Shown: positions 1 to 6,742, counted from the stretch's first letter. The stretch is DNA of 9,946 nt from Clostridia bacterium (GCA_900764115.1 CAAFMR010000262.1:1-9946); one strand, 5' to 3'. Made by a program: numbers and translations. The notes: a model not told the origin generated them from the sequence alone.

Positions 1-2
1 CC

Positions 3-188
3 CGTACCCTGCATCTGGGCGATGCCTACGGCATCAAGGAAGGCAACGCTGCCAACTTTGTCGTATTCGATGCGAAAAACTGGCTGCTACACCCTGCCGG
101 ACAGCGCCGGAGGATGTCCGCCGCATCGGTGGATGCACAAAAAAGCCGGTCCGTCGCACAGAATGCGGCAGACCGGCTCTCCGGTTAA
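3..188 (+). CDS. Cytosine deaminase-like amidohydrolase, C-terminal end only (5' cut by window edge)
   Basis: Only the last ~61 codons are inside the window. The first 26 visible residues (RTLHLGDAYGIKEGNAANFV followed by VFDAKN) match the C-terminal composite domain of cytosine deaminase/CodA-type amidohydrolases, where a 'YGI-x-x-G-N-x-AN-hydrophobic' stretch follows the metal-dependent barrel; such enzymes hydrolyse cytosine or related cyclic amidines in the cytosol. After residue ~27 the frame stops resembling the family. A family-like stretch (RTAPEDVRRI) instead appears at 98-127 in another frame, suggesting an indel near 83-98. The in-frame stop at 186-188 overlaps the stop codon of the converging receptor gene, and the last codons lie inside that gene's terminator hairpin. 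Substrate cannot be fixed from this fragment; other amidohydrolases share this tail. The family call is moderate, the exact end is uncertain. Confidence 0.6.
   Translation, partial: RTLHLGDAYGIKEGNAANFVVFDAKNWLLHPAGQRRRMSAASVDAQKSRSVAQNAADRLSG
138..178 (-). terminator. Intrinsic terminator of the PASTA receptor gene
   Basis: On the minus strand, 6 bases after the receptor stop codon, AGCCGGTC (171-178) pairs perfectly with GACCGGCT (144-151). The stem continues inward as TGCCGCA with TGCGACG (one mismatch, one G-U pair) around a 5-base loop. A run of six T (138-143) follows directly. On the plus strand the A-run precedes the hairpin and no T-run follows, so it acts only on the minus-strand unit. 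Confidence 0.9.
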
Positions 189-1825
189 TCCAGCTCTACG
201 TAATTGTCGTTATCCCGGGTGGATTGCTCCACGTTGCTCACCCGCAGGGTGATGGTGTCCCCCACCTTTTTCTTGGTGCCTGCCACCGGGTCGGTATCCT
301 CGACCAGCCCTTTATCCATCTTAGAGGATTGCAGATAAGATACATCCACCCGGAAGCCCAGCGCCTCCAGATACAGCTTGGCGTGCGTCTCTTTCCAGCC
401 GGACACATCCGGCACCGTCAGCTCCTCGGTGCCGCAGCTGACGATCAGATACACGGTGGTGTCCTTGCCCACGCCGCTGCCGGCAGCAGGCTCCTGCTCC
501 AGCACGGTATCGACGTCTTTTTTACTGTATTGCTTATATTTGACGACCACCTTCATCCCGCCGTCCAGCTTATCGGAGTCGATGTCATAGTACTTTTTGC
601 CTACGAAATTCGGCACCGCATACTGCTTTTCGGTTTTCTTCGGTTGAGAGGTGGTGGAAATGGAGGGCAGCGTCACGGAGGTGTCCGCGGAGGTATCCGG
701 CTGCTGCTGCCGGTTGCGGCGCAGCAGCAGCGCACCGCCGCCGAACAGCAGCACCGCCGCCAGCACGGTGATGAGGATAATCACCCATACCGGCACCTTG
801 GATTTATTCTCCGGCTGGGTCTCCCGGGCGCTTTCCCGCTCCTGCCGCGCCTCGTTGCGCAGTGCCGACACATTCGGCTCCAGCCCCAGCTGCTCCCGGA
901 AATCCTCCACCGTCGCGGTACGCTGATCGGGGGAAACCAGCAGCGCGTTAAAGAGGGTGCTGCACACCGGCTGGGACAGCTCCTCCGCCACCTCCGCCGA
1001 CATAAACAGGTCGTCGGAGTTCTTCACACGCTTATTGCCCACCGGCGGCACATTGCCGGTGACGGTATAGAACAGGGTCGCCGCCAGCCCATAGACATCG
1101 GTGGCGTCGGTCACGACCTCCATCGAACGATACTGCTCCGGGGCGGCATACCCCGCCGCCAGCTCCGGCTTCAGGTCGCCGCCGGTGAACCGCGCCTCCG
1201 GCAGCCCGAAGTTGCGGAAATGTACCTTGCCGTCGGCACTGACCAGAATATTTTCCGGGCAGATGGCAAGATGATAGATGTGCGCCTGATGCAGCTGCTC
1301 CAGACCGTTGGACAGGGACATAAACAGGGGCTTTGCCTCCTGCCAGGTGAGCCGTCCGCCCGCCTGCTTGACCCGGCGGGCGAGGGTGATCCCCTCCACA
1401 TAGTCGGACACGGCATACACGGTGCCGTTATCCTCAAAAATATCGTAGACCGGGATGACCGTGGGCAGATCCTTGACCCGCGCCAGGCTGCGCACGCTGT
1501 TGTGGAACGCCACCCGATACTCCGCAAACGCCCGCTCGCTGCCGGGGGCGCCGCTGACGGTGCCGTCCGCCGCCCGCTGCGCCAGCCCCGCCGGGAAATA
1601 TTCCCGGATCAGGCACGGCTCCTTGAGCAGCCGGTTATACCCCAGATAGGTCAAGCTGTCGCTGCCGGTGCGCAGCAGCCGCCCCACCGTGTAGTTTTCC
1701 TGCAGGCGGGCAGCCAGCGGCAACGCTTCGGCGGGGTTACGGTCTTCTGCGGTGAAGCCGCAGATGCTGCACCGGTCGCTGCCCTCCGGCAGCGGATTCA
1801 TACAGCCCAAACATAAAGACTCCAT
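185..1825 (-). CDS. Zinc-ribbon, kinase-fold, TM, 2x PASTA membrane protein; probable pseudokinase
   Basis: 546 residues. Visible order: zinc ribbon at 5-22 (C5, C8, C19, C22); Ser/Thr kinase fold at about 45-315, of the clostridial subfamily with an 'EYFP' motif after the ATP-lysine position (here REYFP, 74-78); one membrane helix at about 345-367 flanked by RRNR; a Ser/Thr-rich linker; two PASTA domains at about 402-465 and 468-531. PASTA domains of this family face outward and bind muropeptides or lipid II. The catalytic residues are altered: the VAIK lysine is R74, HRD is H185-L186-A187, DFG is N205-F-G, and the glycine loop (50-62) has lost its usual glycines. N192, the APE motif (228-230) and D243 are kept. 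I infer a signalling or scaffold pseudokinase, not an active enzyme. ATG at 1823-1825 is chosen because AGGAGG lies 10 bases upstream; the longer TTG-started frame (from 1864) begins in the T-run of the upstream terminator. No own promoter is evident; it may depend on readthrough from the dnaD-dnaC unit. Confidence 0.9.
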   Translation of the reverse strand: MESLCLGCMNPLPEGSDRCSICGFTAEDRNPAEALPLAARLQENYTVGRLLRTGSDSLTYLGYNRLLKEPCLIREYFPAGLAQRAADGTVSGAPGSERAFAEYRVAFHNSVRSLARVKDLPTVIPVYDIFEDNGTVYAVSDYVEGITLARRVKQAGGRLTWQEAKPLFMSLSNGLEQLHQAHIYHLAICPENILVSADGKVHFRNFGLPEARFTGGDLKPELAAGYAAPEQYRSMEVVTDATDVYGLAATLFYTVTGNVPPVGNKRVKNSDDLFMSAEVAEELSQPVCSTLFNALLVSPDQRTATVEDFREQLGLEPNVSALRNEARQERESARETQPENKSKVPVWVIILITVLAAVLLFGGGALLLRRNRQQQPDTSADTSVTLPSISTTSQPKKTEKQYAVPNFVGKKYYDIDSDKLDGGMKVVVKYKQYSKKDVDTVLEQEPAAGSGVGKDTTVYLIVSCGTEELTVPDVSGWKETHAKLYLEALGFRVDVSYLQSSKMDKGLVEDTDPVAGTKKKVGDTITLRVSNVEQSTRDNDNYVELD

Positions 1826-1835
1826 AGTTGAAGAA

Positions 1836-1841
1836 CCTCCT
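1836..1841 (-). promoter_or_regulatory. Ribosome binding site that fixes the receptor start
   Basis: AGGAGG on the minus strand, 10 bases before the ATG at 1823-1825. It supports this start over the 13-codon longer TTG-started version, which would begin within the preceding terminator. Confidence 0.8.
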
Positions 1842-1862
1842 ACTTTTTCTCGGTAAATATAC

Positions 1863-1884
1863 AAAACGGGCGCGCCGGCGCCCG
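1863..1884 (-). terminator. GC-rich intrinsic terminator between the helicase-loader gene and the receptor gene
   Basis: On the minus strand CGGGCGC (1878-1884) and GCGCCCG (1867-1873) form a perfect 7-bp stem with a 4-base loop, followed by TTTTG and then an AT-rich stretch. The T-run is short, so it may be leaky. That would be needed if the receptor gene has no promoter of its own, and I find no convincing -35/-10 pair in the remaining gap of under 40 bases. Confidence 0.6.
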
Positions 1885-1894
1885 GGAAAGGCGG

Positions 1895-2878
1895 TTACCC
1901 TCTGGCGCGGCGGCGCAGCTGCTGCCGGATATCCTTGCCCACGCACAGAAGCAGCTCAAAGCTGCCCACCAGCCGGCTGGCAATCTGATCGCCGTACCGC
2001 TCCTGGATGTTGGACAGGGTCATATTGGTGCTGATGATGGTGGGGCGTCCCTCCAGCAGGCGGGCATTCAGCAGATTATAGATGCACGTCCGATAAAAGG
2101 GGCTGTCAAACTCCATCCCCAGGTCGTCCAGAATCAGCAAATCGCAATCCGCCAGCTGCCCCTCCGTGTCGCCCTCGGTGCGGCCGAAATGCTCGCTTTC
2201 GATGCGCCGCAGCAGGGGCTGGATGGAGCCGTAGGTCACGGTGTAGCCCCGCTCGGTGACCCGCTTGGCGATGGCAAGGGACAGATGGGTCTTGCCGGTG
2301 CCGGTGGGACCCTGCAGCAGCAGACTGGGGGCATCGGCGGAGAAATGCTCCGCATAGGTGCGGCAATAGGCGATCACATCCAGCATCCGCTGCCGGGGCG
2401 AGGTGCCCAGCTTGGGATCCGGGAGCGGATCGTACAGCTCCGGGTCCAGGGTATCGAAATCGGTCAGCTTCATCGCCGACAGGGTGGACAGGCGCCGACA
2501 CGCCTCCTCCCGCAGCAGCTGCCGGTAACAGTCGCAGATGCGCCCGTCCCGATAGCCGGTATCCCGACAGCGGGGGCAGGTGTATTGCGGCTCAAAATTA
2601 TCCGTGTCATAGCCGGCGCTGCGGAGTATATGCGCCATCTCCGCCTGCAGCGCCAAATTGTGCTGCTGCAGCGCCTCCAGCGCGGCAGGATCGCCGCCCT
2701 CCAAAATGATGCGGGTCAGCTCCGGCAGGGTGGCGGACAGCTCCTTTTCAATCTCCGCCAGCCGGGGGAACCGGGCGCAGGCATCGGTATGCAGCCGCTG
2801 TGCCTGCTGCACGGCGGCGGAAAGCCGCTGATCCAACCGCTGCCGCGCGGCGGCGACCACTTGCTCGTCATACGCCAT
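1895..2878 (-). CDS. dnaC: DnaC/DnaI-type replicative helicase loader (AAA+ ATPase)
   Basis: 327 residues, cytosolic. The family loads the hexameric replicative helicase onto DNA during initiation or restart. Visible: a predicted helical N-terminal region (1-95); a cysteine cluster C101, C104, C115, C117 that probably binds zinc, as in DnaI-type loaders; then an AAA+ core with Walker A GPTGTGKT (190-197), Walker B LLILDDLG (247-254), sensor-1 STN (283-285) and a candidate arginine finger R302 in IASRLVG. The length is normal for the family. The ATG at 2876-2878 has AGGAGG 7 bases upstream, and that site overlaps the stop codon of the DnaD-domain gene (TAAGGAGG), so the two genes are probably translationally coupled and co-transcribed. 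The symbol follows the E. coli loader; the B. subtilis counterpart is dnaI. IstB-like transposition ATPases share the core, but the cysteine cluster and the DnaD neighbour argue for a replication loader. Confidence 0.88.
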   Translation of the reverse strand: MAYDEQVVAAARQRLDQRLSAAVQQAQRLHTDACARFPRLAEIEKELSATLPELTRIILEGGDPAALEALQQHNLALQAEMAHILRSAGYDTDNFEPQYTCPRCRDTGYRDGRICDCYRQLLREEACRRLSTLSAMKLTDFDTLDPELYDPLPDPKLGTSPRQRMLDVIAYCRTYAEHFSADAPSLLLQGPTGTGKTHLSLAIAKRVTERGYTVTYGSIQPLLRRIESEHFGRTEGDTEGQLADCDLLILDDLGMEFDSPFYRTCIYNLLNARLLEGRPTIISTNMTLSNIQERYGDQIASRLVGSFELLLCVGKDIRQQLRRRARG

Positions 2879-2890
2879 ATGCCATCCTCC

Positions 2891-3844
2891 TTACGGCTTT
2901 TTCTCCCCGCGGAATACGGGGGTATATTGCAGCAGCTGTCCCTCAAAATCCTCCAGATTCAGGCTGCTCTCCTCCGGGTTGGTGGCGGCGACGCCGCCCC
3001 GTCGGCGGGGAGCCGCCTGCACCTTATCGGGAGTGTCGATGCCCTCCGCCTGCCACCGCTCCAGAATCCGGTCCGTGTAAGCAAGGGAGGTTTTCTTGAT
3101 CTTTTCCCGGGTGATCTTGTCCGCCAGCCGCACCATTTCCTCACGCACATGCCAATCGTTCAGCCACTTATATGCCAGCTGCCGCTGGCTGCCGGTAAGG
3201 GGACGAGGCAGCTCCAGCCACTTTTCCACCCGTTCGCCCGCCACATGGCACGCCTCCTCATACTGAATGTGCGCATCCACCGCCTCCAGCGTGGTTAGCT
3301 CCCGGTCCGCCCAGTCCAGGGCAATCTTTTCAATATACCGCATATTGGGCTTGCCGATGGAGACGGCATAGACCACCTCCATCAGAATGACCTCCGCCGG
3401 CAGCCCCACCGTGTCCCGCAGATACAGCAATGTGGCGGTGTCGCCGTGACCGATGGGTTTCCCCAGCCGGGCGGATACATTTTCCACCAGCGCGGAAAAC
3501 TCCGGGTGCTGTCGCTGATAGCTCAGCACCTCCCGCAGCTGGGGCTTCACGGCGGCGGGACGCGCCAGCGGAGCCGGGGCGGCAGCGCTCGCCGCAGGCG
3601 CCGCCGTCGGAACGGTCAGCACCCCCTGCTCCACCCAAAACTGCGCACAGGCGGCACATTCCTCCGTCGAGAGCCCGACGGCGGCGCCGCAAGCGGCGGC
3701 ATCCAGCGTCAGACCGTGGCGGGACAGCCACAGCAGCACCCGCAGCTGCTCCGGGGTTGCCAGGGTCAGCAGCTCATCCGCCACCCTGCCGGGAAGCACC
3801 ACCGGACAGGTCATCCCCGCCGGCGCCCAGTAATAGCTCGCCAT
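2891..3844 (-). CDS. DnaD-domain replication initiation protein with two DnaD_B-like modules
   Basis: 317 residues, cytosolic. Proteins of the DnaD/DnaB group remodel DNA and recruit the helicase-loader complex at origins and restart sites in Firmicutes. Visible: an N-terminal part (1-78) that looks like a winged-helix domain; an Ala/Pro-rich linker (79-100); a first DnaD_B-type module (about 105-180) ending in the signature YIEKIALDW (170-178); a second module (about 215-268) ending in the related YTDRILERW (256-264); and a basic tail. The start at 3842-3844 is preferred because AAAGGAGA lies 10 bases upstream. A 25-codon longer reading would begin at 3919, inside the -35 element, and would not be on the transcript. 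It leads the operon with the helicase-loader gene, whose ribosome binding site overlaps its stop codon. I did not assign dnaD or dnaB because either could be the ortholog. Confidence 0.88.
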   Translation of the reverse strand: MASYYWAPAGMTCPVVLPGRVADELLTLATPEQLRVLLWLSRHGLTLDAAACGAAVGLSTEECAACAQFWVEQGVLTVPTAAPAASAAAPAPLARPAAVKPQLREVLSYQRQHPEFSALVENVSARLGKPIGHGDTATLLYLRDTVGLPAEVILMEVVYAVSIGKPNMRYIEKIALDWADRELTTLEAVDAHIQYEEACHVAGERVEKWLELPRPLTGSQRQLAYKWLNDWHVREEMVRLADKITREKIKKTSLAYTDRILERWQAEGIDTPDKVQAAPRRRGGVAATNPEESSLNLEDFEGQLLQYTPVFRGEKKP

Positions 3845-3889
3845 ATCCCGCCGCTCTCCTTTCCTTGCGCTTTCACAGACTATTAGTGT

Positions 3890-3919
3890 ATCATATTTTT
3901 CCACCGGGCGCAAGGGCAA
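3890..3919 (-). promoter_or_regulatory. Sigma-A-type promoter for the DnaD-loader operon
   Basis: On the minus strand -35 TTGCCC (3914-3919) is separated by 18 bases from -10 TATGAT (3890-3895, one mismatch to consensus). The start point would fall near 3883, about 39 bases before the chosen ATG. It lies in the short gap just after the hydrolase stop codon, in a locally AT-rich patch of a GC-rich region. No hairpin terminator is seen between the hydrolase gene and this promoter, so readthrough from upstream is possible. Confidence 0.7.
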
Positions 3920-3929
3920 AATGCGCCGC

Positions 3930-5486
3930 CTACCCCTCTGCGACCGGCACTGTCAGCGAAGAGCGGTCAAAGAACACGGTGTTGTGCGCCACGCGGCAGG
4001 TGGTGCGGGTGCTGAACAGCCCTTTTTCGTTGGTATGACGCACATAATGCGCCCGGTCGGCGGATGCCACATCCACCCGCAGCCGCTCCCCTTGCCGGAT
4101 CCAAAAGGCGTGCTCGTCAAATGTAAAGGTCAGCTGTGCCGCCTGCCCCGGCATATAGGCGGGATGCTGGCGGCACAGGGTGGTAATATCGTCCCGCAAG
4201 CCGAAATCCCCCTCCGGCTTTTCGATGCTCACCCGCACATAAAATCCGGTGTCCTCGCAATCGGACGCCACCGTCAACCGGGCGGTCATCCGCCCCCGCA
4301 CGGCGGTATCCTGCGCAAAAGGAGCGGTATACACTGTGAGAATATCCTGCCGCTCACCGGGCGGCGCCTGAAAAACCGAGCCGCCGAAATTGCAGGACAA
4401 GCCGCCCCGGAACGAGGGCGGGTCGGCGGGGTCATAGGTATAGGTACGGGTTCCCTCCCCCAGGGGAACCGCCAGCGGGGTGCCGGGGGCAAAGGCGTCG
4501 GTGCGCCAACGGTTTCGGAACAGCTCATAATAGGTCACGCACCCGGTGGCGACAGGGGCGTCCCGCCGTCCCAGCACATAGTCCAGCCACGGAATTTCGT
4601 AATGCGCGCCGAAATGCTCCCGCTTGGAGCCGTCGGGGAACACGATGCCCTGCGGGTCCGGCTGATCCGGGTGGTCATAGGCGGACACCAGCAGCGCCGA
4701 CCGCTGCCGGGTCTCCGGCGGCAGACTGCGCCACATATCGAATATGCCCCCGGTATAAATATCGTAAAAGCCGGTGGTGAGCAGCACCGGTATCTGCGCC
4801 GTGCGCAGCGCATCGCGGGCGTCGGCGCCGCCCCAGCGGGTGCTCCAGAAAGCATCCTCTCGCTCCGGGTGCCGCAACATCTCGTCCAGATCCGCCGCCG
4901 GCTCACCCAACAGCCCCCGGGAGAACTCCGTCAACGGCAATGTATCAAAGGAATAGGCGTTGTTACGGGGTGTTTTCAGCGTTTTGCGCTTATACATACC
5001 AAAATACCAATTGCCGTGCAGCCCGATCTTAAAGCAGCCGTTGCGGTAGGCGATGTTATACCGTTCGCAGTCCTGCACGTGGAATACCGCCCCGACAATA
5101 TCCGGGGCAAAGGGCGCTGTGGCGAAATGGGCGGAGGACAGATAGCTGACGCCATACAGCAGCAGCTGCCCGTTGTAGAAGGGTTGCTGCCGCACCCACG
5201 CCTGCAGCCGCAGCCCGTCCTCCCGTTCGTGGATATAGGGGATGCAATCGCCGGTGCTTTTTCCCCGCCCCCGGCATTGCTGAAACACCACCCCGTAGCC
5301 CGCCTGCACAAACGCCTCGTACCGGGCGGCGTATCGGGCAACGGCTTCCTCCTCGGTCATGGTCTCCGTTTCGTCCACATACGGGTCCCGAATCAGCAAA
5401 ACAGGGCAGCGCTCTTCATCCTCAGGCAGCAGCGTCACCGTAAATAGGGAAACGCCCTCCCCGGACACATAGGTGTAGCGGTTCAT
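3930..5486 (-). CDS. CocE/NonD-family serine hydrolase (Xaa-Pro dipeptidyl-peptidase S15-like)
   Basis: 518 residues with no signal peptide or membrane segment, so probably cytosolic. The family consists of alpha/beta hydrolases that cleave esters or Xaa-Pro dipeptides. Visible: N-terminal strands with IRDPY (32-36); the RGRGKSTG motif (72-79) typical of CocE/S15 proteins; a nucleophile elbow GVSY with candidate S114; an acid in GFYD (candidate D242); a candidate histidine H272 in AYDHP; and a C-terminal beta-rich region (about 320-518) consistent with the galactose-binding jelly-roll lid of this family. It is at the short side for CocE-like enzymes. The triad looks complete, so activity is likely, but the substrate cannot be read from the sequence. 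The ATG at 5484-5486 has AGGAGG 9 bases upstream. The preceding membrane-protein gene ends 22 bases upstream, so the two are probably co-transcribed. Confidence 0.88.
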   Translation of the reverse strand: MNRYTYVSGEGVSLFTVTLLPEDEERCPVLLIRDPYVDETETMTEEEAVARYAARYEAFVQAGYGVVFQQCRGRGKSTGDCIPYIHEREDGLRLQAWVRQQPFYNGQLLLYGVSYLSSAHFATAPFAPDIVGAVFHVQDCERYNIAYRNGCFKIGLHGNWYFGMYKRKTLKTPRNNAYSFDTLPLTEFSRGLLGEPAADLDEMLRHPEREDAFWSTRWGGADARDALRTAQIPVLLTTGFYDIYTGGIFDMWRSLPPETRQRSALLVSAYDHPDQPDPQGIVFPDGSKREHFGAHYEIPWLDYVLGRRDAPVATGCVTYYELFRNRWRTDAFAPGTPLAVPLGEGTRTYTYDPADPPSFRGGLSCNFGGSVFQAPPGERQDILTVYTAPFAQDTAVRGRMTARLTVASDCEDTGFYVRVSIEKPEGDFGLRDDITTLCRQHPAYMPGQAAQLTFTFDEHAFWIRQGERLRVDVASADRAHYVRHTNEKGLFSTRTTCRVAHNTVFFDRSSLTVPVAEG

Positions 5487-5508
5487 CCTCCATCGCCTCC
5501 TGCCGTAA

Positions 5509-6048
5509 TCACAAATGAAACAGCTTTCTCACCCGGGGATGCCATTTTGCCATATACAGGGCGATCAGCCGGGTCAGACACCAGTCATACAGCAGGAACA
5601 TCAGATTTCCCGCCAGTAGAAACACCCAGGGCAGTGGCACACCGCCGATGGTAAAGGCATCGCTGTCCAGATAGAAGAAGGTCAGCATCACATAATAGGC
5701 GGCCACCATAGAGCCGTTAAACACCGCCAGCTTAACCGCCCATTCGGCGGGGCGGGGCAGCCGGCTGCCCTCCAGCACCGCTTTCAGCACCGGGTAATAG
5801 CCGAAAAAGGCAATATACAGCCCCTTGCCCTCCACCGCCGGCACCAGCAACAACGCCAGCAGACTTACAGCAGCATACTGGAGCAGCCCGGCGCGCCGCC
5901 CCGTTTCGATCACCACCGGCACCCCCACCATGCCCGCCAGCACCGCCAGACTGATCTCCGTCACCGGCACGGCGCTGAGCAGCAGGAACACCAGCGCCAG
6001 CGCCGTCATAACGCCCCCCAGCGCCAGCTTGCCGCTTCGATTTTTCAT
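5509..6048 (-). CDS. Small polytopic membrane protein, function unknown
   Basis: 179 residues. Hydrophobic segments at about 8-28, 31-49, 54-72, 76-92, 103-126 and 138-160 predict five or six membrane helices; the N terminus (MKNRSGK) and C terminus (KWHPRVRKLFHL) are basic, consistent with both facing the cytosol. The layout and small size resemble substrate-binding (S) subunits of ECF vitamin transporters, but I recognise no ligand motif, so this is only a possibility. The ATG at 6046-6048 has GGAGG 7 bases upstream, and that site directly abuts the U-tract of a hairpin that ends the preceding J-domain gene. A CocE-like hydrolase gene follows after 22 bases. A joint role, such as import of a substrate later cleaved by the hydrolase, is conceivable but unsupported by any motif. 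Confidence 0.75.
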   Translation of the reverse strand: MKNRSGKLALGGVMTALALVFLLLSAVPVTEISLAVLAGMVGVPVVIETGRRAGLLQYAAVSLLALLLVPAVEGKGLYIAFFGYYPVLKAVLEGSRLPRPAEWAVKLAVFNGSMVAAYYVMLTFFYLDSDAFTIGGVPLPWVFLLAGNLMFLLYDWCLTRLIALYMAKWHPRVRKLFHL

Positions 6049-6060
6049 AGTAATTCCTCC

Positions 6061-6093
6061 AAAAAATGCCGCTGCACCGAACGGTGGAGCGGC
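6061..6093 (-). terminator. Hairpin plus U6 between the J-domain gene and the membrane-protein gene
   Basis: On the minus strand GCCGCT/AGCGGC (6088-6093 with 6068-6073) and CACC/GGTG (6083-6086 with 6075-6078) form a ten-pair stem with one C-C mismatch and a 4-base loop. An A and six T (6061-6066) follow. This has the form of an intrinsic terminator. The GGAGG of the next gene (6056-6060) begins at the base after the last T, so it could also act as an attenuator or leaky terminator. Confidence 0.8.
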
Positions 6094-6115
6094 AAATTTT
6101 CAGCCCGCCAAGCGG

Positions 6116-6742
6116 TCAGCAGCAGCGGATAAAGTCGCCGCCCATACACTCGCAGCAGCAATCGGTGCAATACAGCGCCGTGCAGACATCGCAGGCGTTG
6201 CAGCCGCCGGAATTGTCCGCCGTACGGTAGCCGCCGGTGCGCCGGTTCATCTGAATATGATTGAGCGCCTGCCGGTATTCCATATTCGACGGTTCCATCT
6301 GGCAGGCGGTCTGGAAATGGGAAAACGCTTCCTCCAGCCACCCCTTCTTATACAGAACGCTGCCCTTGAGAAAATACCATTCCCCATTGCGGGAGGCGGC
6401 AGGTACGCCGTCCAGCAGCATTTCCGCATCCATCAGCCGATTTTGCTGAATCATCCGCCGCACATCCGGGTAGCCGCTGCCGCTTGCGCCGCCGGCATAG
6501 CCGCCGGTGTAACCGCCCCCGGCCGTCTGTCCGGCAGCGCCGCCCCCAGCCTTCCGGGAGCGCACAATGGTATCGTAGGCGTCGTTGATCTCCTGCATCT
6601 TCTCCTGCGCCAGATCCGACAGAGGGTTATCCGTATAGTTATCCGGGTGGTACTTGCGTGCCAGCGCCCGGTAAGCGGCTTTCACCTCGTCGTCGGTGGC
6701 GGTAGGGCGGATGCCCAACACCTCATAAGGGTCCCTGCTCAT
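6116..6742 (-). CDS. J-domain protein with TPR-like middle and Cys-rich tail
   Basis: 208 residues. A J domain at 3-63 carries the HPD tripeptide (32-34) needed to stimulate DnaK-type ATPases, so the protein should be an Hsp70 cochaperone. A Gly/Tyr-rich linker (66-91) follows, then a helical region (about 93-165) that looks like two TPR-type helix pairs. The tail (181-208) holds ten cysteines in 28 residues, including CCC at 195-197 and a terminal CC. It lacks the four CxxCxGxG repeats of full-length DnaJ, so it is not the housekeeping DnaJ. The start at 6740-6742 is chosen because the J domain begins there and AGAGGA lies 8 bases upstream; the longer frame from 6823 is covered by the upstream gene. 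It overlaps the end of the DUF5685-like gene by 20 bases, implying coupled translation. The tail could bind metal or be S-acylated; this is inference. Confidence 0.88.
   Translation of the reverse strand: MSRDPYEVLGIRPTATDDEVKAAYRALARKYHPDNYTDNPLSDLAQEKMQEINDAYDTIVRSRKAGGGAAGQTAGGGYTGGYAGGASGSGYPDVRRMIQQNRLMDAEMLLDGVPAASRNGEWYFLKGSVLYKKGWLEEAFSHFQTACQMEPSNMEYRQALNHIQMNRRTGGYRTADNSGGCNACDVCTALYCTDCCCECMGGDFIRCC

Noticed and set aside
224..1816. 530-codon open frame on the plus strand opposite the PASTA receptor gene
   Set aside because: It is antisense to a gene with clear domains. Its product is a low-complexity His/Arg/Gly/Leu-rich sequence with no recognisable motif, as expected from the complementary strand of a GC-rich gene with strong third-position bias.
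1826..1864. Thirteen-codon N-terminal extension of the PASTA receptor
   Set aside because: It would start at a TTG in the T-run of the upstream terminator with no ribosome binding site, while AGGAGG sits correctly before the ATG at 1823-1825.
2189..3298. 369-codon plus-strand frame spanning the junction of the loader and DnaD-domain genes
   Set aside because: It crosses two well-supported minus-strand genes and their coupled ribosome binding site. It is rich in Gln/Gly/Leu/Arg without motifs.
3921..5447. 508-codon open frame on the plus strand opposite the CocE-like hydrolase
   Set aside because: Same shadow effect: His/Pro/Gly/Arg-rich, no domain, no ribosome binding site of note, and the opposite strand has an intact catalytic triad.
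6520..6560. Short GGC/GCC-rich repetitive stretch as a possible repeat element
   Set aside because: It encodes the Gly/Tyr-rich flexible linker after the J domain, which is usual in this family; no regular unit or spacer structure is present.
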